A stretch of DNA of 64,000 nucleotides from assembly GCF_028554725.1 (NCBI RefSeq), contig NC_071668.1, positions 2,914,001-2,978,000 of the forward strand, read 5' to 3'. Positions 10,660 through 23,499 of the stretch are shown here, one piece after another. The translations under genes and the position numbers were made by a program. Positions within the stretch are counted from its first letter, which is position 1. Each line of letters opens with the position of its first letter. The stretch is from Zeugodacus cucurbitae. Lineage: Eukaryota > Arthropoda > Insecta > Diptera > Tephritidae. The notes under the pieces were generated by a model. That model was not told where the DNA came from. It saw only the letters and a list, made by a program, of their open reading frames with translations, and did no database searches.

Positions 10660-12560
10660 GCATGTTTGTAAGCGAACGTGAACCATGGGCCATGCCAACG
10701 GCTACGTAATGAAGCAGTTTCCAAATGCGAAACGAATGAATTTAGCTACCGTTTGCGTATTGCTGCGCGCACAAGCGTTGCGCATGCGCACACAAACACA
10801 GCGCGCACTTGGACAATTTGACTCTATGGACGGCTTTGAGTATATTTGGTTGAGAGCCACCCGTGTGTTCGCCGTATTTTGTCGACGTGCGCGCATGCTC
10901 CACATGCCAACGCCTCGGCGGCGGATTTCCTCCCTCCTGCGGTTAATATGCCAAGCAATTTCATGATGCGCAGAGTCGCTCAGGTAGGCAGGCAAAAGAG
11001 TCACTGTTAGCGTGTAACGCAGTTTCTAGCCACAAAACACATGCGTGTTGTATGTGTTGTTGCTATTATTTCGGTTGCTGGCCGCATGTGGGCTAAATTG
11101 GCATGTGTGGTTTTCCAGCGAAGTGAAGGCGTACAAGTCGAAACTGAAGCAGAATATAACCAAAGCATGGACGCAATGCTGGGCCGCCCCCTGAGTGGAC
11201 GCACATCTTTCTCGAGCAAGTAACGGCAAGAGGCTGGCAGAGATTTGTGTCAGTTGCCTTTGTGTTGCAACTGTGGCATGTGGCGACGAGTCAGTGGCAC
11301 TGTGGCGCGGTACGCAACCGTCCGAAGGAATTAAACTAAATGCTCTTTTCGCGCGCGCAGTTGGTGTTGGCCGACGCCAGCGCCGTTGCGTTCAACAGCA
11401 CCACGGTTGTGGCCAAAAGGATATGGTGGCTGTGGGTGCACAGTGTGACTCCTGTAGGAGTATACTCGTGCATGCGCTTTGAGGAATTGTTTGCAAACAC
11501 ACAATCGACAGTCGAAACAGTCAAATATAGGCACATGCCTGGCCGGCAGTGGGCAGCCACAGATCCGCACATCCGCTGAACCAGCGGCATTCAGTGGCGC
11601 CCACTACGACGCACATTGATCAAGTAAGTAAGCCAGACTACTGGCCGAGCCCACGATGGGCATATTAGGCGCTGCAAAGTGTTCGCTCGCATTCAAATTC
11701 GCCTTCCTGCGGCGCCCGCTGTGGTGTTGTGACTCAGTATCAGCGGCGAATGAGTCTGCAGCAGCGCTGATGCAATGCTCTTGTTGTTGTTGTGCAATTG
11801 ACTTCGCAGCCAAACTCGTGGTCGTCTTGTGGCGCATGGATTTACCACAATTTCTGCTGCTGCTTCTTCTTCTTCACTGCTCATATTATATCAATGTGCC
11901 CTACTAACGCGAGCTTGCGTGATTCAGTGCGCGCTCGGTAGCCAAAATCAGTGTGACAAACAACCGTTGGTACGCCGCGGCATCCGATCTTGTGGTCATC
12001 ACTGGCGATGCTGTGCGGAAATTTGTCACAGCCAATTCATTTGAATTTCAAAACCAATTGGGTTAATTTATGCACTCATCATCGCCGAACGACGAGCATT
12101 AGCGAACGAGTCCACAATTTACGATTACGGTATTATTATGGCGCAGTGTTGTAACTTCATTTAGTTGGCGAAATAAACGTCAGCTTGTTGGTTAGCAAGT
12201 GATTTTAACGAGTTTCAATTAAGTACTTCACACACTTGCTGGCGCATGTTTACTCACACTCCGACACACGCATGCGCAAACACATATGTATACATCGGCA
12301 AAGTGCTAAGTGGCTGTGGCTTTGTACAGATTTGCGCAATCCGCAATGGAAAGCGTCAGCGGCGGTGTGAATCAGCTGACCGTTCGGTCGATTGCTGGCT
12401 GCTACTTTTTACGGCAGACAGACGCGCCCATTACCTTGTCATTTAAGTGTGACAACAAAAACAACAAACGGTGTATATTGGCAGGTAAAACATTCACCTG
12501 AACGCCATCAAAGCGGCAATCATCATTAATATAACATCATCATCATCAGCTCATCATTGG
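10660..12560. other. GC-richer intergenic block, no gene recognised
   Basis: Mixed-composition sequence with many overlapping short ORFs on both strands, none with a recognisable domain, compositional asymmetry or splice context. No transposon signature is visible. It is one of about ten such blocks between drm and bowl; a cis-regulatory role is possible but only inferred. Confidence 0.35.
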
Positions 12561-12834
12561 CGGCTTAAAATATCAGCATCGGCGCTGCCTAAGTGGATTG
12601 GCAGATGGCAGTTGCGATAAGCTTCGAATAACTGCAATAATTTTACACCATCCGCACAATGCTGCTTACCGTTGCAAAACAAAAACAAAACAAATATTAC
12701 AACAAACCGTGAAATGATATTGTTTTCAATAACTGAGACGGTGGCACAGTGGTGGCGGTTGCCGGTTTTCAGAGTAGAAAGTGTATCAAAGAGGCAGGTT
12801 TTGCTACTCAACGGAATTGTTTTATATGAACTTT

Positions 12835-13115
12835 GAACCCAAAGCTTTTTTCGAAGTTTTGCGATAAAAAACATAGCTTCACTGGAGCTTTCGGTCAAAT
12901 TCAAGTGATCCCCAAATATTAAATCACTTTTAAACGGCTGATGTGTTGATTTAAGGATATTTTTATGACTCTTGGGGCCTTTTTTGAACTTTAGCTATAA
13001 AAAACTCACGAAACATTGGGGTTTTCGGCCAAATTGAGTGGATCCACCTAGATTATGCCGCTTTCAAACAGATGATGGACCGATTTGAGGATATTAATAT
13101 GGCTCCTCATGACTT
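12835..13115. repeat. Degenerate tandem duplication, unit about 134 bp
   Basis: Two diverged copies in direct orientation. Anchors: GCTTTCGGTCAAATTCAAGT at 12887 pairs with GTTTTCGGCCAAATTGAGT at 13021. GCGATAAAAAACAT pairs with AGCTATAAAAAACTC, and TTGATTTAAGGATAT with CGATTTGAGGATAT. No coding potential is seen. Confidence 0.7.
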
Positions 13116-13679
13116 GTCATAGCTTGTAGAGAGACTACAGATATAAATCCTTTGAACTAGTATCCAACACGGTCCCGGAGTTATGTTCGCGCTAGTTTCG
13201 ACCAACAAAGCTTATTTTAGACGCTTTTGTTCAAAGAACAGATGTTCAGAAAACTTTAAGTTTAACCTTAAACTAACCTAAATCTCCACATTGAAAATAT
13301 TTCAACAATTCTCGAACGCAATAGTATATTTTTGAAATGAAAGAACTTGTCTGAGAGAATTATTATCAATGACAACAAAAATGAGATTATTATATAAAGA
13401 AACCCTATGAGCCAGACTTTTATGAGCTTTGAGCTTTTAGAGTGTCCAGTACAAAATGAATCGTTATTTTCTAGATGAAAACATATTGAGGTTACAAAAA
13501 AGGCTTTGAACTTCGGAGACCTCTATAGTGTCCAGAAAAACCGATAGTATAACAGAATCGAAACTAGTATTTTTAGAAATAAATTGAGGTTATAAAAAGG
13601 TAGCGTTAGCATTCGAAACAATTTTTGGAGCATGAAAGCTTACCAGTATATTTTCGAAAACACTGTGCCTTATGAAAGC

Positions 13680-16600
13680 CTCTACAGACTCTATTTTTTC
13701 CACTCGCCCGGCAATGCTTGTACCACTAAATAATAAAATGTCGCGTTACGCAGCGCGTTGGAATTTCGGCCATTCAACGGTGGCCCAGAAGGCAAAGCAA
13801 AAAATAAAAAAAAAATATTAACAGCAAAAACAACTATAAATACAACACTAATAACGGATTGCGGAATTTGACAATATGGTGCTATCACAGCACACGTAAC
13901 GTCATCAGCTTCTGCGATAATGTGTGCCTGCGCCCATTTCGTACGTTTTCAGCAGTTTCCATCTTCCTCATTAGATGCTGTGTCGAGATAATTTTGTTTA
14001 ATTTAGTGGTAATTCTTGGCAATACCGGCCGCTTATCTACGCCACGGCGCGGTATATCACGCGTTTTACGATCGCGAGCGGCCTTTCAATGTGCGTCTGC
14101 GCGCACACCTTGAGTGGGCGCTGACAATGTCAACTCAATCGCGGAGCCTACTGTCGGCAAAGCCAGTTCGTCACGTAGAGCAGCAAATGACTGGGAGTAG
14201 GAAAGTATTTGCTTTTGTTTTTTTTACAACATTTTACAGGGTGTGGAATTTAGGAATTTTAATATTTATCGCATTTATGAGTGTATTGGCCGGTCGGCAG
14301 CCACAATTAAATCAGCTGAAGTGTGTGCAGCTTCCTGGCGGCATGCCGAGTGCCACAAGCCTACTTCGCAAATTTCGCAGTAAATTTGCATATGCGATTG
14401 CATTTTGACTGTAAACTATGCTGGAGCCTATGTGGAAGGCAGGCAAATTTGTCCAAACGCTCGCCACTACTACCGCCACCGCCGCTACTGCCCGCTACCT
14501 ATGTGAGGCACAATTGAGCGCTGGCTGGTGCTGGAGCGCTTATCGCGACTGGCAATCTGAAAATGCCTAAACTTTTCACCACAACTTATATCAATTGCCC
14601 AATGTCGGACGTCAACGCAGAGCTGATATATTGGATCTAAACGCGATCGTAATCGCGAGAAGGAGCTGAGCTCAGCTCCACTGCACACACTCCGCAAGAA
14701 TGCAATACGCGTTCGTCAACCGAATACACAAGGCCCCAGCTCCAATTGTACATAGAACGGTAAAGCTACACGGTACAGCAAACCCCACATCCACTGAAGT
14801 CGCGGGCGCACAACGACTGCGACGAATGATGAACGACAAGTGGCGTTGTGGACGCTGGTGTTGTTGTTGTTGGCGGTGGTTACTCTGGTTGCGGAGCGAC
14901 CAAAAGTGAACGGCGCTGCAGCAATCCTGCGCCGCTCCACTCAGACCAAAGAGGATCAGTTGTTGGCTGTGGGCTTCAGCCGTTGCCTCGGCGGTCAGCG
15001 GTTAAGGGACCAATTTGTCCGCGCCACTGCTATCACAAATTTCTACATGCTCGCTGCTCTCGACTGCGCGACTGGAATGCTGATAAAGATGAGATATCTC
15101 CGCTCGAATGTATGTAAATGCCATTTTATTCAGGGCAACGTAACAGTCGCACTCACAGCAACACACAAATGGCAATAGCGACAGACTTATAGGCGCACCA
15201 GACGCGATTGATACCGACGCTGTGGCGGTTGTGATCGCTGAATGCTGTGGAGGCACACAAAGACGAAAAAACAAATATGCGGAAAGCTATGAAAGCCGTG
15301 TGGCAACAACAATCGAATGCCACATCTACAGCAACAACAACTAAGTGTGCGTGTGTGTGTTGTAGGCAATTCTGTGGCAATTGCAATTTCGCCAACATTT
15401 GCAACCAATTCAATTGCCGCGACTTATCGTTCCATTCCCAGCGACTACTCTTTTTGTTGTAGTTTATTTATTGTTTGTTTAACAGTTGTATTGTTTGCAT
15501 TTGTTGTTCGATTTGTTGTTGCTGCGAATGATTTGAAAGCGATCTGTGGCGTTGATAACGTCTGCCAATGATTCCATTCATCTTCTGCGGAGCTAGATGA
15601 AGCCGTAAGGAATTTCATCGCCTACTTTGCTTGACAAAATCGCGGGGTACCTACTGCTTACGACGGGAATGATAAATTGTGGGTTCTTGAGCATTGTTTC
15701 ATTGAGAGGTTTTGAGTGTCTACAAGACTGGGTAAGTTAAAGGAAAGGGTTTTTGGTTTCGAAATAATGATCTAAGACACAGAGAGAGCCAAAATGCGGA
15801 GAAAATTTCTTCAAAATTTGAAGAACCCTTCAGTGTACTAGTGGTTCCAAAGAGTTATCAGGGTTAGATTATGTTAAGCCGAGACTAGTGTGTGTTAAGT
15901 GAGTTCTTTGGTGCTGCTCTCAACCTCGATTTATCTTTGACTTTCTTTAGGGTCTCAGTTCCCTTCTTCTGTCGTTTGTTCGGAAAGTCGTTGTCGGTTT
16001 GGAAAGCCACTGCGATCTGCATAGGTTCCATTTGCATGATACTGTGATCCATAAAACCTCCGAAACCAATTAATTATCTCTTTATTAATATCGAAAGAAA
16101 GCTGATTCCAAGCTTTAGGACCAAAGACTTCTAACCGGAGGATATTTTGCGCGAAATTTGCATTCAAAACTCATTCTGGCATTATCCAAGCATCACACAA
16201 GGCGCGCTCTCTTTTCTGTTGGTGTTGCGATTTAAGGTTTTGTCAACTTGTCTGCGCAGCAAAGCGAACGCTTTTGCCAGCTTTGTGAGACGGCGCAAAC
16301 CGCATTAATTTATGAAGTGACGATGACAAGTGGGATAAAGAGGTCATTTCGCACTTAATGTCGCCAACGAGTGTAAAACGATTGCATCGCTGAATGGTCA
16401 GCACGTTTCGCGCAGCACAAAGGTGTAGTTGTGGACGCGGTACGAGGGAATGTGGACACTGCAATCGGCGTTGCGTACCTTTAACGCGCATAAGGCGCAC
16501 ATTGCGTCTCGGTCGGTCATCAGTGCTGACCGACTTATCGCGCATAGCAGATCAAAGCAAGACATTTTTTAAAGGATTATAATACAACGCATACAATGCG

Positions 16601-16720
16601 CATTCTCACACCACAAATAAATAAAGTTATTGTGCGGATTTAGCTGCGGAACAACAATGCAAGACACTGCGTTGCTGCGAAGAATTGTGTTGGCATCTCT
16701 GGGATTTCTGTCGCTTGTCG
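13680..16720. other. GC-richer intergenic block, no gene recognised
   Basis: Contains overlapping ORFs of up to 130 codons on both strands. The longest (from 14016) begins at TTG, not ATG, and shows no family resemblance. A 70-residue minus-strand ORF at 15955-16167 has protein-like composition but matches nothing I know. No transposon is seen. Confidence 0.35.
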
Positions 16721-16759
16721 CGCTACTGACACCAGAACAATGACAAAAAGATTATGTGC

Positions 16760-18100
16760 AGAAATTTAAGTACATTTAAGTCTGACACTTGTCAACACGC
16801 ACCGACCACCGACGTTTTTTCGGCGGCGTTGTGAGTTCTGGTGGGAATCACCTCCTCTACTTTGGTGGAGAACATTTGCATATAAATCGACACAGTTTAT
16901 ATGATTTGTCAAGGATTTTGTATTTGATATGGTGCTGGAGACATAACGCGACATGAAGAGAACTTAACAGAGTTAATCAACTATTATTCCCAATTTTTCT
17001 CTCTTCCAATATTTCCAATTATTCTAGTTCGCCGAAGAAAGTCTGGTGATTGAGGTCTGGGGGTTCTTAAGTAATATTTTATCTATTATCTATTCTGCTG
17101 CTTGTAAAGAGTACTCAAAGGTCCAGAGAAGATGAGGAACTTAAATTTCAAACCGATTTTATGATAGTTTTCCATTCCCCGACTATAAGAATGCTCAAGT
17201 AGCTATAGCCCGATTAAAGAAAAGCCACAGATACCAATGAATTATTAGATCAGCCGTCCAAATAAGAGGGTCTTATTCATAATATGAAGTGGATAGATTT
17301 TATGAAATATGAACTAGGTTTTCGGAACTGAATTAAACTGAAGTACATTCCAATTATTTTTATAGAGTCGGTCAGCGGATGGGATATATTTTATGAAGAT
17401 GAGCGGAACCATATTATGGACAAAATAATGATGATTACTTTCAATTGTGGAACTTCAAATAATGGCAAGGTATACGGTACATGGAAACTTCAAAGGGAAG
17501 AGAACATACTTAATCCCTTCAGTAGCAGCGGAAACGTGTGGTTTTCTTTGTTCGATTTCAATAATTAATACTCCATATATACGAGTAGATAAATCCAGAC
17601 ACGTAGCAACGCTCAGTTTACATGCTGTTGAAGAAAGCGTCGAAACCGCAATTTACAAATGAGTTCGAGTGATAAATGCGGAGAATCCGGACAAATATAT
17701 GATTTCCTTAAAAACTGATGAATGGAAATTCACCTAAATACATATATACATACATACATATATCCGGCACATGGTGGCATGAAACTCATTATTTAGAATA
17801 AACCGTATTGGAAACTGTTCGAGTTTCTTTCCGAGTCTAATGGAACAATTTTGAAAAATCGAGAATTCGTAGGCGCTGTATGAGGAGAGTGGCGTTGATG
17901 TTGAAGTGTCGCTGACAATTTCAGAGAAACAGACGTGTGAACAAAACAACAAATGACTGTTGTTGTCAACGCTTAGCGCGTTACATGTACGCTCATTTTT
18001 CACACAGCCGCCCGTGATTTAGTTCATTGTGCATAACTAGAGCACAAGCATATATGTATATATATATATGTATATGCGATATATTTATACCTATGCATAT
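16760..18100. other. AT-rich spacer, nothing recognised
   Basis: AT-rich sequence with TATA/CATA simple repeats near 17735-17760 and 18050-18085. No coding, RNA or transposon feature could be supported. Confidence 0.4.
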
Positions 18101-19900
18101 GTGATCTAAGGCAATGAGTGCAGGCGTATGACAATTTTCCATTTATCTTAAATGCAACGCTTTGTGGGCAATTACTCACGGGCATTGTGCGGGCCAAACA
18201 CCGAACTGCAGTCCGGACTCAGTACGCTGGTGTTGGCGGTGTTGGTGTTGTCGTGAATTGTCACACTTTTTCGAATTTGAGTTGCCACTGTCAGCCGCTG
18301 CCACGTCGCATACTGCTGCGGTTGCGCAAAGACGCTGACGCTCACTGCACACCGTCACACAGCGACTGTCCAATTGCATCAACTACGCGCCGCCGTCTCA
18401 TAGTTGTTGGGTGAGAGCGACACTGACGCTGTGTTTCCCACACGGATCCCACGCATGATTTATGGAGCTTTTATGTGCCCGCTGGCTCAGTTACTTGTGA
18501 CCATATGTTGATCTTGCGCACAAAAGGCTGTAGGTCTCCGTGAATCGCTACACGTTCATATTAGCTGCCACAATTAATTTGCCGTTTCAACGCCACGGAC
18601 AAAGGTGACAATGGAGTCTTTGCCACAAAACGCACTTCCGCATGTACATATTTTGACCGCTTAAATGCCGTTTGTACGTGTTGCATGCCATATCAATAAT
18701 GTTGCACATGTCCGATTGCGCCTACAACATGACCGCAAATGTGCGTAAATAAATAATTGTAATTTTCTATGAAATCTTTTGTTGCTCTTTTGGCTCTTTT
18801 TCACATTTGGGATAGAGAAATAGACTTCAGGAAGCAGTTTAGAACTCATGAGATGATACTTAAGTTGATCTAATATTTTATTAGGGGTCAATAAATGAAA
18901 CCGGAACCCAAAAACCGAACTTATTGAGAGTATATTCTACTATTTGGCAGATATCTTGTCTAAATTGGCGCAGACTTGGAAGACTTTTCCATAGGTACCT
19001 CTCATTTGTAGTATACCCACAATTAGAGGACCCTGAAGTCCAACTTTGAATAGCTGTAAAATTTTTCTAGACGTTTTTTTATATAATAACCATATTTAGA
19101 GGTTTACTTTTGGCTCCCAAAAGGCGATCCAAACTTGTGATATAGGTCGGAAGCTAAGGTCCTGCGGCTTGTTTTATGCGCATCTCTAACTGAAATCTTT
19201 AATTTTCTTTAAGATTTAGGTTTTTCAATCTCAGCAACGCAAATGTTCGCTTCCAGACACCCTGTATCTGTCAAAAAAAAATATTATCGATTATTCTGCA
19301 TTATCTTTCTCTTGTTATTATTTTTCTGTCGCCGCCGTCCTCCTGTGCTTGAGCTCTCGCAGTCGCGTAGTATCAATGCCGCGATGATAATTGAATGTGA
19401 CATGTGACTAATCTGCATGACGGCAGCCTGGCGCGCAATAACTAGCGACCTACAAACGAACACGTACACATGCTTGCCGTGCCATCAGCAGCGGCAGCGG
19501 CAGCGGCAGCAATCGTCAATATCTATTTAGTTGGCAGTTGGCAGTTGTGGTTGCTAGCTGCTAGTTGCAACTGCAGCTGCAGTCAATCCAATATGACCAA
19601 AATGTTAACCAATGCACCGAGTTGTGGCTTTTCAGCATTAAGCTTTTAAAGGCTGCCACGCCGTGTAGAGTCACCAATACGAGATGTCCTGGCTTGTAGT
19701 GCATTGATGCTACATACATCCATCGGTGGTGATTGTTAATGTGGCGGTGCCGCCAGGTCAGGGTTACGCTGCACACCGATATTGTATGCCTGGGTAGCAC
19801 TTAAAGCGCTGATTATTATTTATTGGACATGATGAATGTGTACATCACCGGCAAACCAATGAGACACTATGATAGTCCACTTGGCGGACGACGGGAACTA
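18100..19900. other. Intergenic block, no gene recognised
   Basis: 18.1-18.7 kb and 19.3-19.9 kb are GC-richer with GTT/CAG simple runs (CGGCAG repeats near 19490-19510). 18.75-19.26 kb is AT-rich. A TGTGGGAAA motif (minus strand, 18434-18442) fits the Su(H) consensus, but a single site is weak evidence. Confidence 0.3.
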
Positions 19901-20465
19901 TTGTAGCTCTCATTTGTATTCCATTTTGTGCAATAATTATAATTAAATACAATTGACCTTTTTGTTATTTGCCTTTTCTAGGCGGATCTGGAGAAAAGGG
20001 CTTTAATAGGATTGGTTGTTTCCAATAAGGAATACTTTCTGTAGTTGCTGTACCACTTTTGGACTAGAGTATCTGTTTTCTTAGTGATGAAATTCATTAC
20101 TTTGAATAAGCCGTATCTTCCTCCAGACCGCAAATTCAACAGACTCAAATCATTAATATAATATTTTGAGAAACAAATGTACTCTCCTTTTTGGTAACGA
20201 AGCCGTATATTAACCTTCTGTCTTAGATTTGTAAAAGTCATGTAAAAGTCAGCCTTGGAGATGCTAACTGTCTTCATTTGTACATGATTTCATGTGTTTT
20301 TCTCAGGCGTCCATAACTTAGAGTCCAGCGTTCACTACCATCGAAGCTTGATGACTTATTCCTGTCATTTGCATGAACTTCTTTTCAAGATCAATCAACA
20401 ATGATCGCTTTCAAATTCTTCTGTTAGAGCACTCTGCTAAAGTAATTTACACTACACTCTACAGT

Positions 20466-20612
20466 GGTTGTTGTTATACCGGTATAAATCATTCTCCAAA
20501 TAATTTTAAGGAATGCAGCCGATTTGACATACTTTGGTCGGATATAAATCCGGATCTGTTCCGGTTACTTAGAATTGACTGTCGCTCTAGGAACCGACTG
20601 GGAACTTTGCAT
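20466..20612 (+). repeat. Dispersed repeat family, copy A
   Basis: It begins GGTTGTTGTT and contains GGTCGGATATAAATCCGG followed by TCTGTTCCGGTTACTTAGAA and TTGACTGTCG. Parts of the same text are found at 40475-40582 (+) and 50510-50593 (-). The order of blocks (GTT run, AATGC..., ATAAATCCGG, TTCCGG, GACTGTCG) is preserved. It has no ORF and looks like a short non-autonomous element; I associate this text with tephritid genomes but cannot verify that here. Confidence 0.6.
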
Positions 20613-20841
20613 CATCTTCACTAGTCTTCGACTAAATGTTCACTTTTCTTGGATATTGGAGTTTTAGGGTTATCAGGTTGTTCTTTCCGCGGATCGACAA
20701 GCAGCTGTTACAGGAATTCTTGAAGTTGGCGCTTAATGCTAGGGAGAGTAAGAACGGAATGGTGTTTTAGTTGAAGTCAACCAGTATGTCTTCATATAAA
20801 ACACTAACAACTTCCATTTTGTTTGATATTATACAAAATAG

Positions 20842-21344
20842 ATAAGAAGAAAACCAAACTCTGCAAGTCGCTCATTATTCTCGTCCTACTTTATGGTGCA
20901 GAAGCGTGGAAGATGTCAACATCCGATGAGGCGACAATGGAAGTTTTGGAGAGAAAGGTTTTGCGGAAGATTTATGGTCCCTTAAACATTGGCAACGGGG
21001 AATACCGCAGGCGATGGAACGAAGAGCTGTACGATTTATACGACGGCATTGACATAGATCAGCGAATAAGAAGACAGCAGCTACACTGCCTAGGTCATGT
21101 TGTTCGAATGGACGAAAATGCTCCAGCTCTGAAAGTGTTCGTTGTAGTACCCGCTGGTGGAAGCCGAGGAAGAGGAAGACCTCCACTCTGTTGGAAGGAC
21201 CGGGTGGAGAAGGACCTGGCTTCACTTGGCATTACCAATTGGCGAACAACTGTCAAAAGAACGAAACGAATGGCGCGCTGTTGTGGACTCGGCTATAACC
21301 GCGTAAGCGGTGTCTTCGCCAGTCAAGATGAAAATATAAGAAGA
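20842..21344 (+). mobile_element. 5'-truncated RTE-like retrotransposon fragment, copy 2
   Basis: It encodes the same reverse-transcriptase tail as copy 1 at 9547-10054 (LLYGAEAW, EVLERKVLRKIYGPLN, CLGHVVRMDENAP, GSRGRGRPPLCWKD) and stays open through the position where copy 1 has its in-frame stop. A small indel near 21262 shifts it out of the frame that copy 1 follows. The frame runs on into flanking DNA to 21410. ATAAGAAGA occurs at both edges (20842-20850 and 21336-21344) and may be the target duplication, although the left copy may belong to the element. Only about 0.5 kb of 3' end is present. Confidence 0.8.
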
Positions 21345-22624
21345 TCTCTCAGAAATGATCTAGAAAGGGACCCAAGTGAGACTTTTTTAGAAAAAGTGTC
21401 ATTGAATTAACATAAAACGTCTCGAAACAAACCGCATAGCCTATAATTATCGATGTCACGTGTTGAATTTTCGGCAGTCTGGGTTAAAAAAAATAAAGAA
21501 TGAAAGGCATTAAGATTAGTTTTTTACTCAAAATGCAGTTGTTTCCTGCTGGACAAGATTTAATTATGAAATTATGCTAGAGACATACACACCTTCATGT
21601 ATATCAGCCTTATTTGCTGCTGTTTCCGCACAACTTTCCAGCTGTATTAAGCAAGTATATACATACATATGTACATATGTATGACTGTATGTTCGCACAC
21701 TTTTTGCGGATTTATGTATATAAATCACCATCGCCTATCGCGACATTCGCGTGTAAATTGCCAAAAATGTGTTAATGATGTACGAGGCATGTTGTACGAA
21801 TTTATCTTTATGGGATTCGCAAAATAAAAGCAACAGCAATAAAAACAATAAAATTCGCCAAACATTTCTACTTGTTCCACTTATGTATTGTGTTTAACTT
21901 GCAGTTAAGTACATATGTATATACTTATATATACTGGCAAATATTTAGATATATATAATATTAGTATCTGAGTGTGAGTGCATGTATTTGTTGCTGCTTT
22001 CGCCTGCAGGTGTGTGTGGGTTTTTGGCATGCCAATCTTCGAAATTTGCTAAACTTGGAGCCGTTCTATTTTTGGTATCGCAATTGTTATTCTCGGTCGC
22101 GTGAATTTATGGCCGTGAAATTCGCACAAATTATTTTGGAGAAATGCAATGCAATATTATATACTCCTATTATACATTGTATTAATAATGGCATTTATAA
22201 GCGGATTGGAAGAGAATGTGAGCGCTGCGCGTTGGCGTGCCGTTTGTGGGAGAAAATTGTGGCGTTATTAGTTATTTGCTAAACAAGTAGGATAACAGCG
22301 ATATAAATTAATTTTGATGCGCATAAAAACATCTTTTCAGTTTGGTAATATAGGTTTGGACATGCAGCTCGTGAATGACCAGCAACAGGTGTGGTTAATA
22401 ATAAGCCTGGAGTTATGGGAGAAAATGTGACATTTCTGAAAGCCAATTTTGTCAAAGCAGCAAATTGAATGGTATTTAGTTTTACGATCCCCCACTCGTG
22501 CTACAAATTTAGCGTAAACAGATTTCATTGATAACTATCTTGAATTTATGGAAACTTTATTAATAAGTTTGACGAGACGCTACTCGCTGAAAGTTTAATA
22601 AATTCACATATTAAAGTATAGACT

Positions 22625-22683
22625 AATAAATATTTTTTTTTGTCAAAAAACGAAAATTCCCGTTATTTTTTTAATACACCTCG
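22625..22683 (+). mobile_element. Solo mariner terminus
   Basis: CAAAAAACGAAAATTCCCGT followed by a T run and AATACACCTCG, then TA at 22684-22685. The same terminal sequence closes the mariner 3' ends at 10127 and 48106. No transposase sequence is recognisable upstream, so only about 60 bp of the element remains. Confidence 0.7.
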
Positions 22684-22784
22684 TAAGGTTATGTATGTAG
22701 GTATATGTGATATATTAAAATGGCTAGAAGGTAGTATATTTATTAGGTATATTTTTCGGTGTTGGGACAATTTTTTAGAAGTAA

Positions 22785-23070
22785 AGAGCTTAGGAAAGGT
22801 TAGAGGTTGTCGGTTATAAGACGATTTGACTCTACTACCCCGGCTCGCTCTCCATAGATTTCTACATTTTTGTGCTTTTCGAGAAGAAGAGATTGGAAAA
22901 GTTTTTCGAAGAAGTGTCTGTAGACTCTAGAGCTTAGGAAAGGTTGTCGGTTATAAGACGATTTGACTCTACTACCCCGGCTCGCTCTCCATAGATTTCT
23001 ACATTTTTGTACTTTTCGAGAATAAGAGACTGCAATTGTTTTTCGTAGAAAGGTCTGGAGTGACTAGTGT
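22785..23070. repeat. Recent tandem duplication, unit about 144 bp
   Basis: AGAGCTTAGGAAAGG starts at 22785 and again at 22929. The copies share an almost unbroken stretch through GTCGGTTATAAGACGATTTG, CTACCCCGGCTCGCTCTCC and the following sequence. Copy 2 lacks a 7-bp AGAGGTT present in copy 1. The similarity fades towards the end of each unit. No coding function is visible. Confidence 0.9.
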
Positions 23071-23499
23071 AACTGGCAGTTTCTTTTAAGGCTTTTTCGG
23101 GATACAGAAGTCGTACTAGTTGTTTTAGTACTTTCAGCATCACCCAGTAAATTATTGGAAATGTTCGGGGACTGACAAAATTTAAGAGTTCCATAACAAA
23201 GTTTAATCAAAACATTTATATTTTCTTTCTTGCATTTGTTGTTGATGATTGTTTTATATAGCGATAGTACCAGTCTAGGCTCTAGACTACTTATATAACT
23301 AATTCAACTTGAGAATATCTTTGCATATAAGTAAATTTAAGACGGTCGTTTCTTTCTACTATCGATCGATCGAAGATCTCAATAAAAATTTGTTTCCGAA
23401 ATTTTTGGCATTCCAGCGCATATCAGCTTCCACTTCCAATACTTGGCATAATTCATGAATTTTTATTGCTATTGTTAACTCGCAGAAGTAAAAAAAAAA

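Noticed and set aside
14016..14408. 130-codon plus-strand ORF
   Set aside because: It begins at TTG rather than ATG, with no family resemblance and mixed composition.
18434..18442. Single Su(H)-like site (TGTGGGAAA on the minus strand)
   Set aside because: One 9-bp match in 64 kb is expected by chance, and I saw no cluster of sites around it.
19978..20277. 99-codon minus-strand ORF with ATG start
   Set aside because: AT-rich spacer sequence, no recognisable family and next to transposon remnants; could not be supported as a gene.
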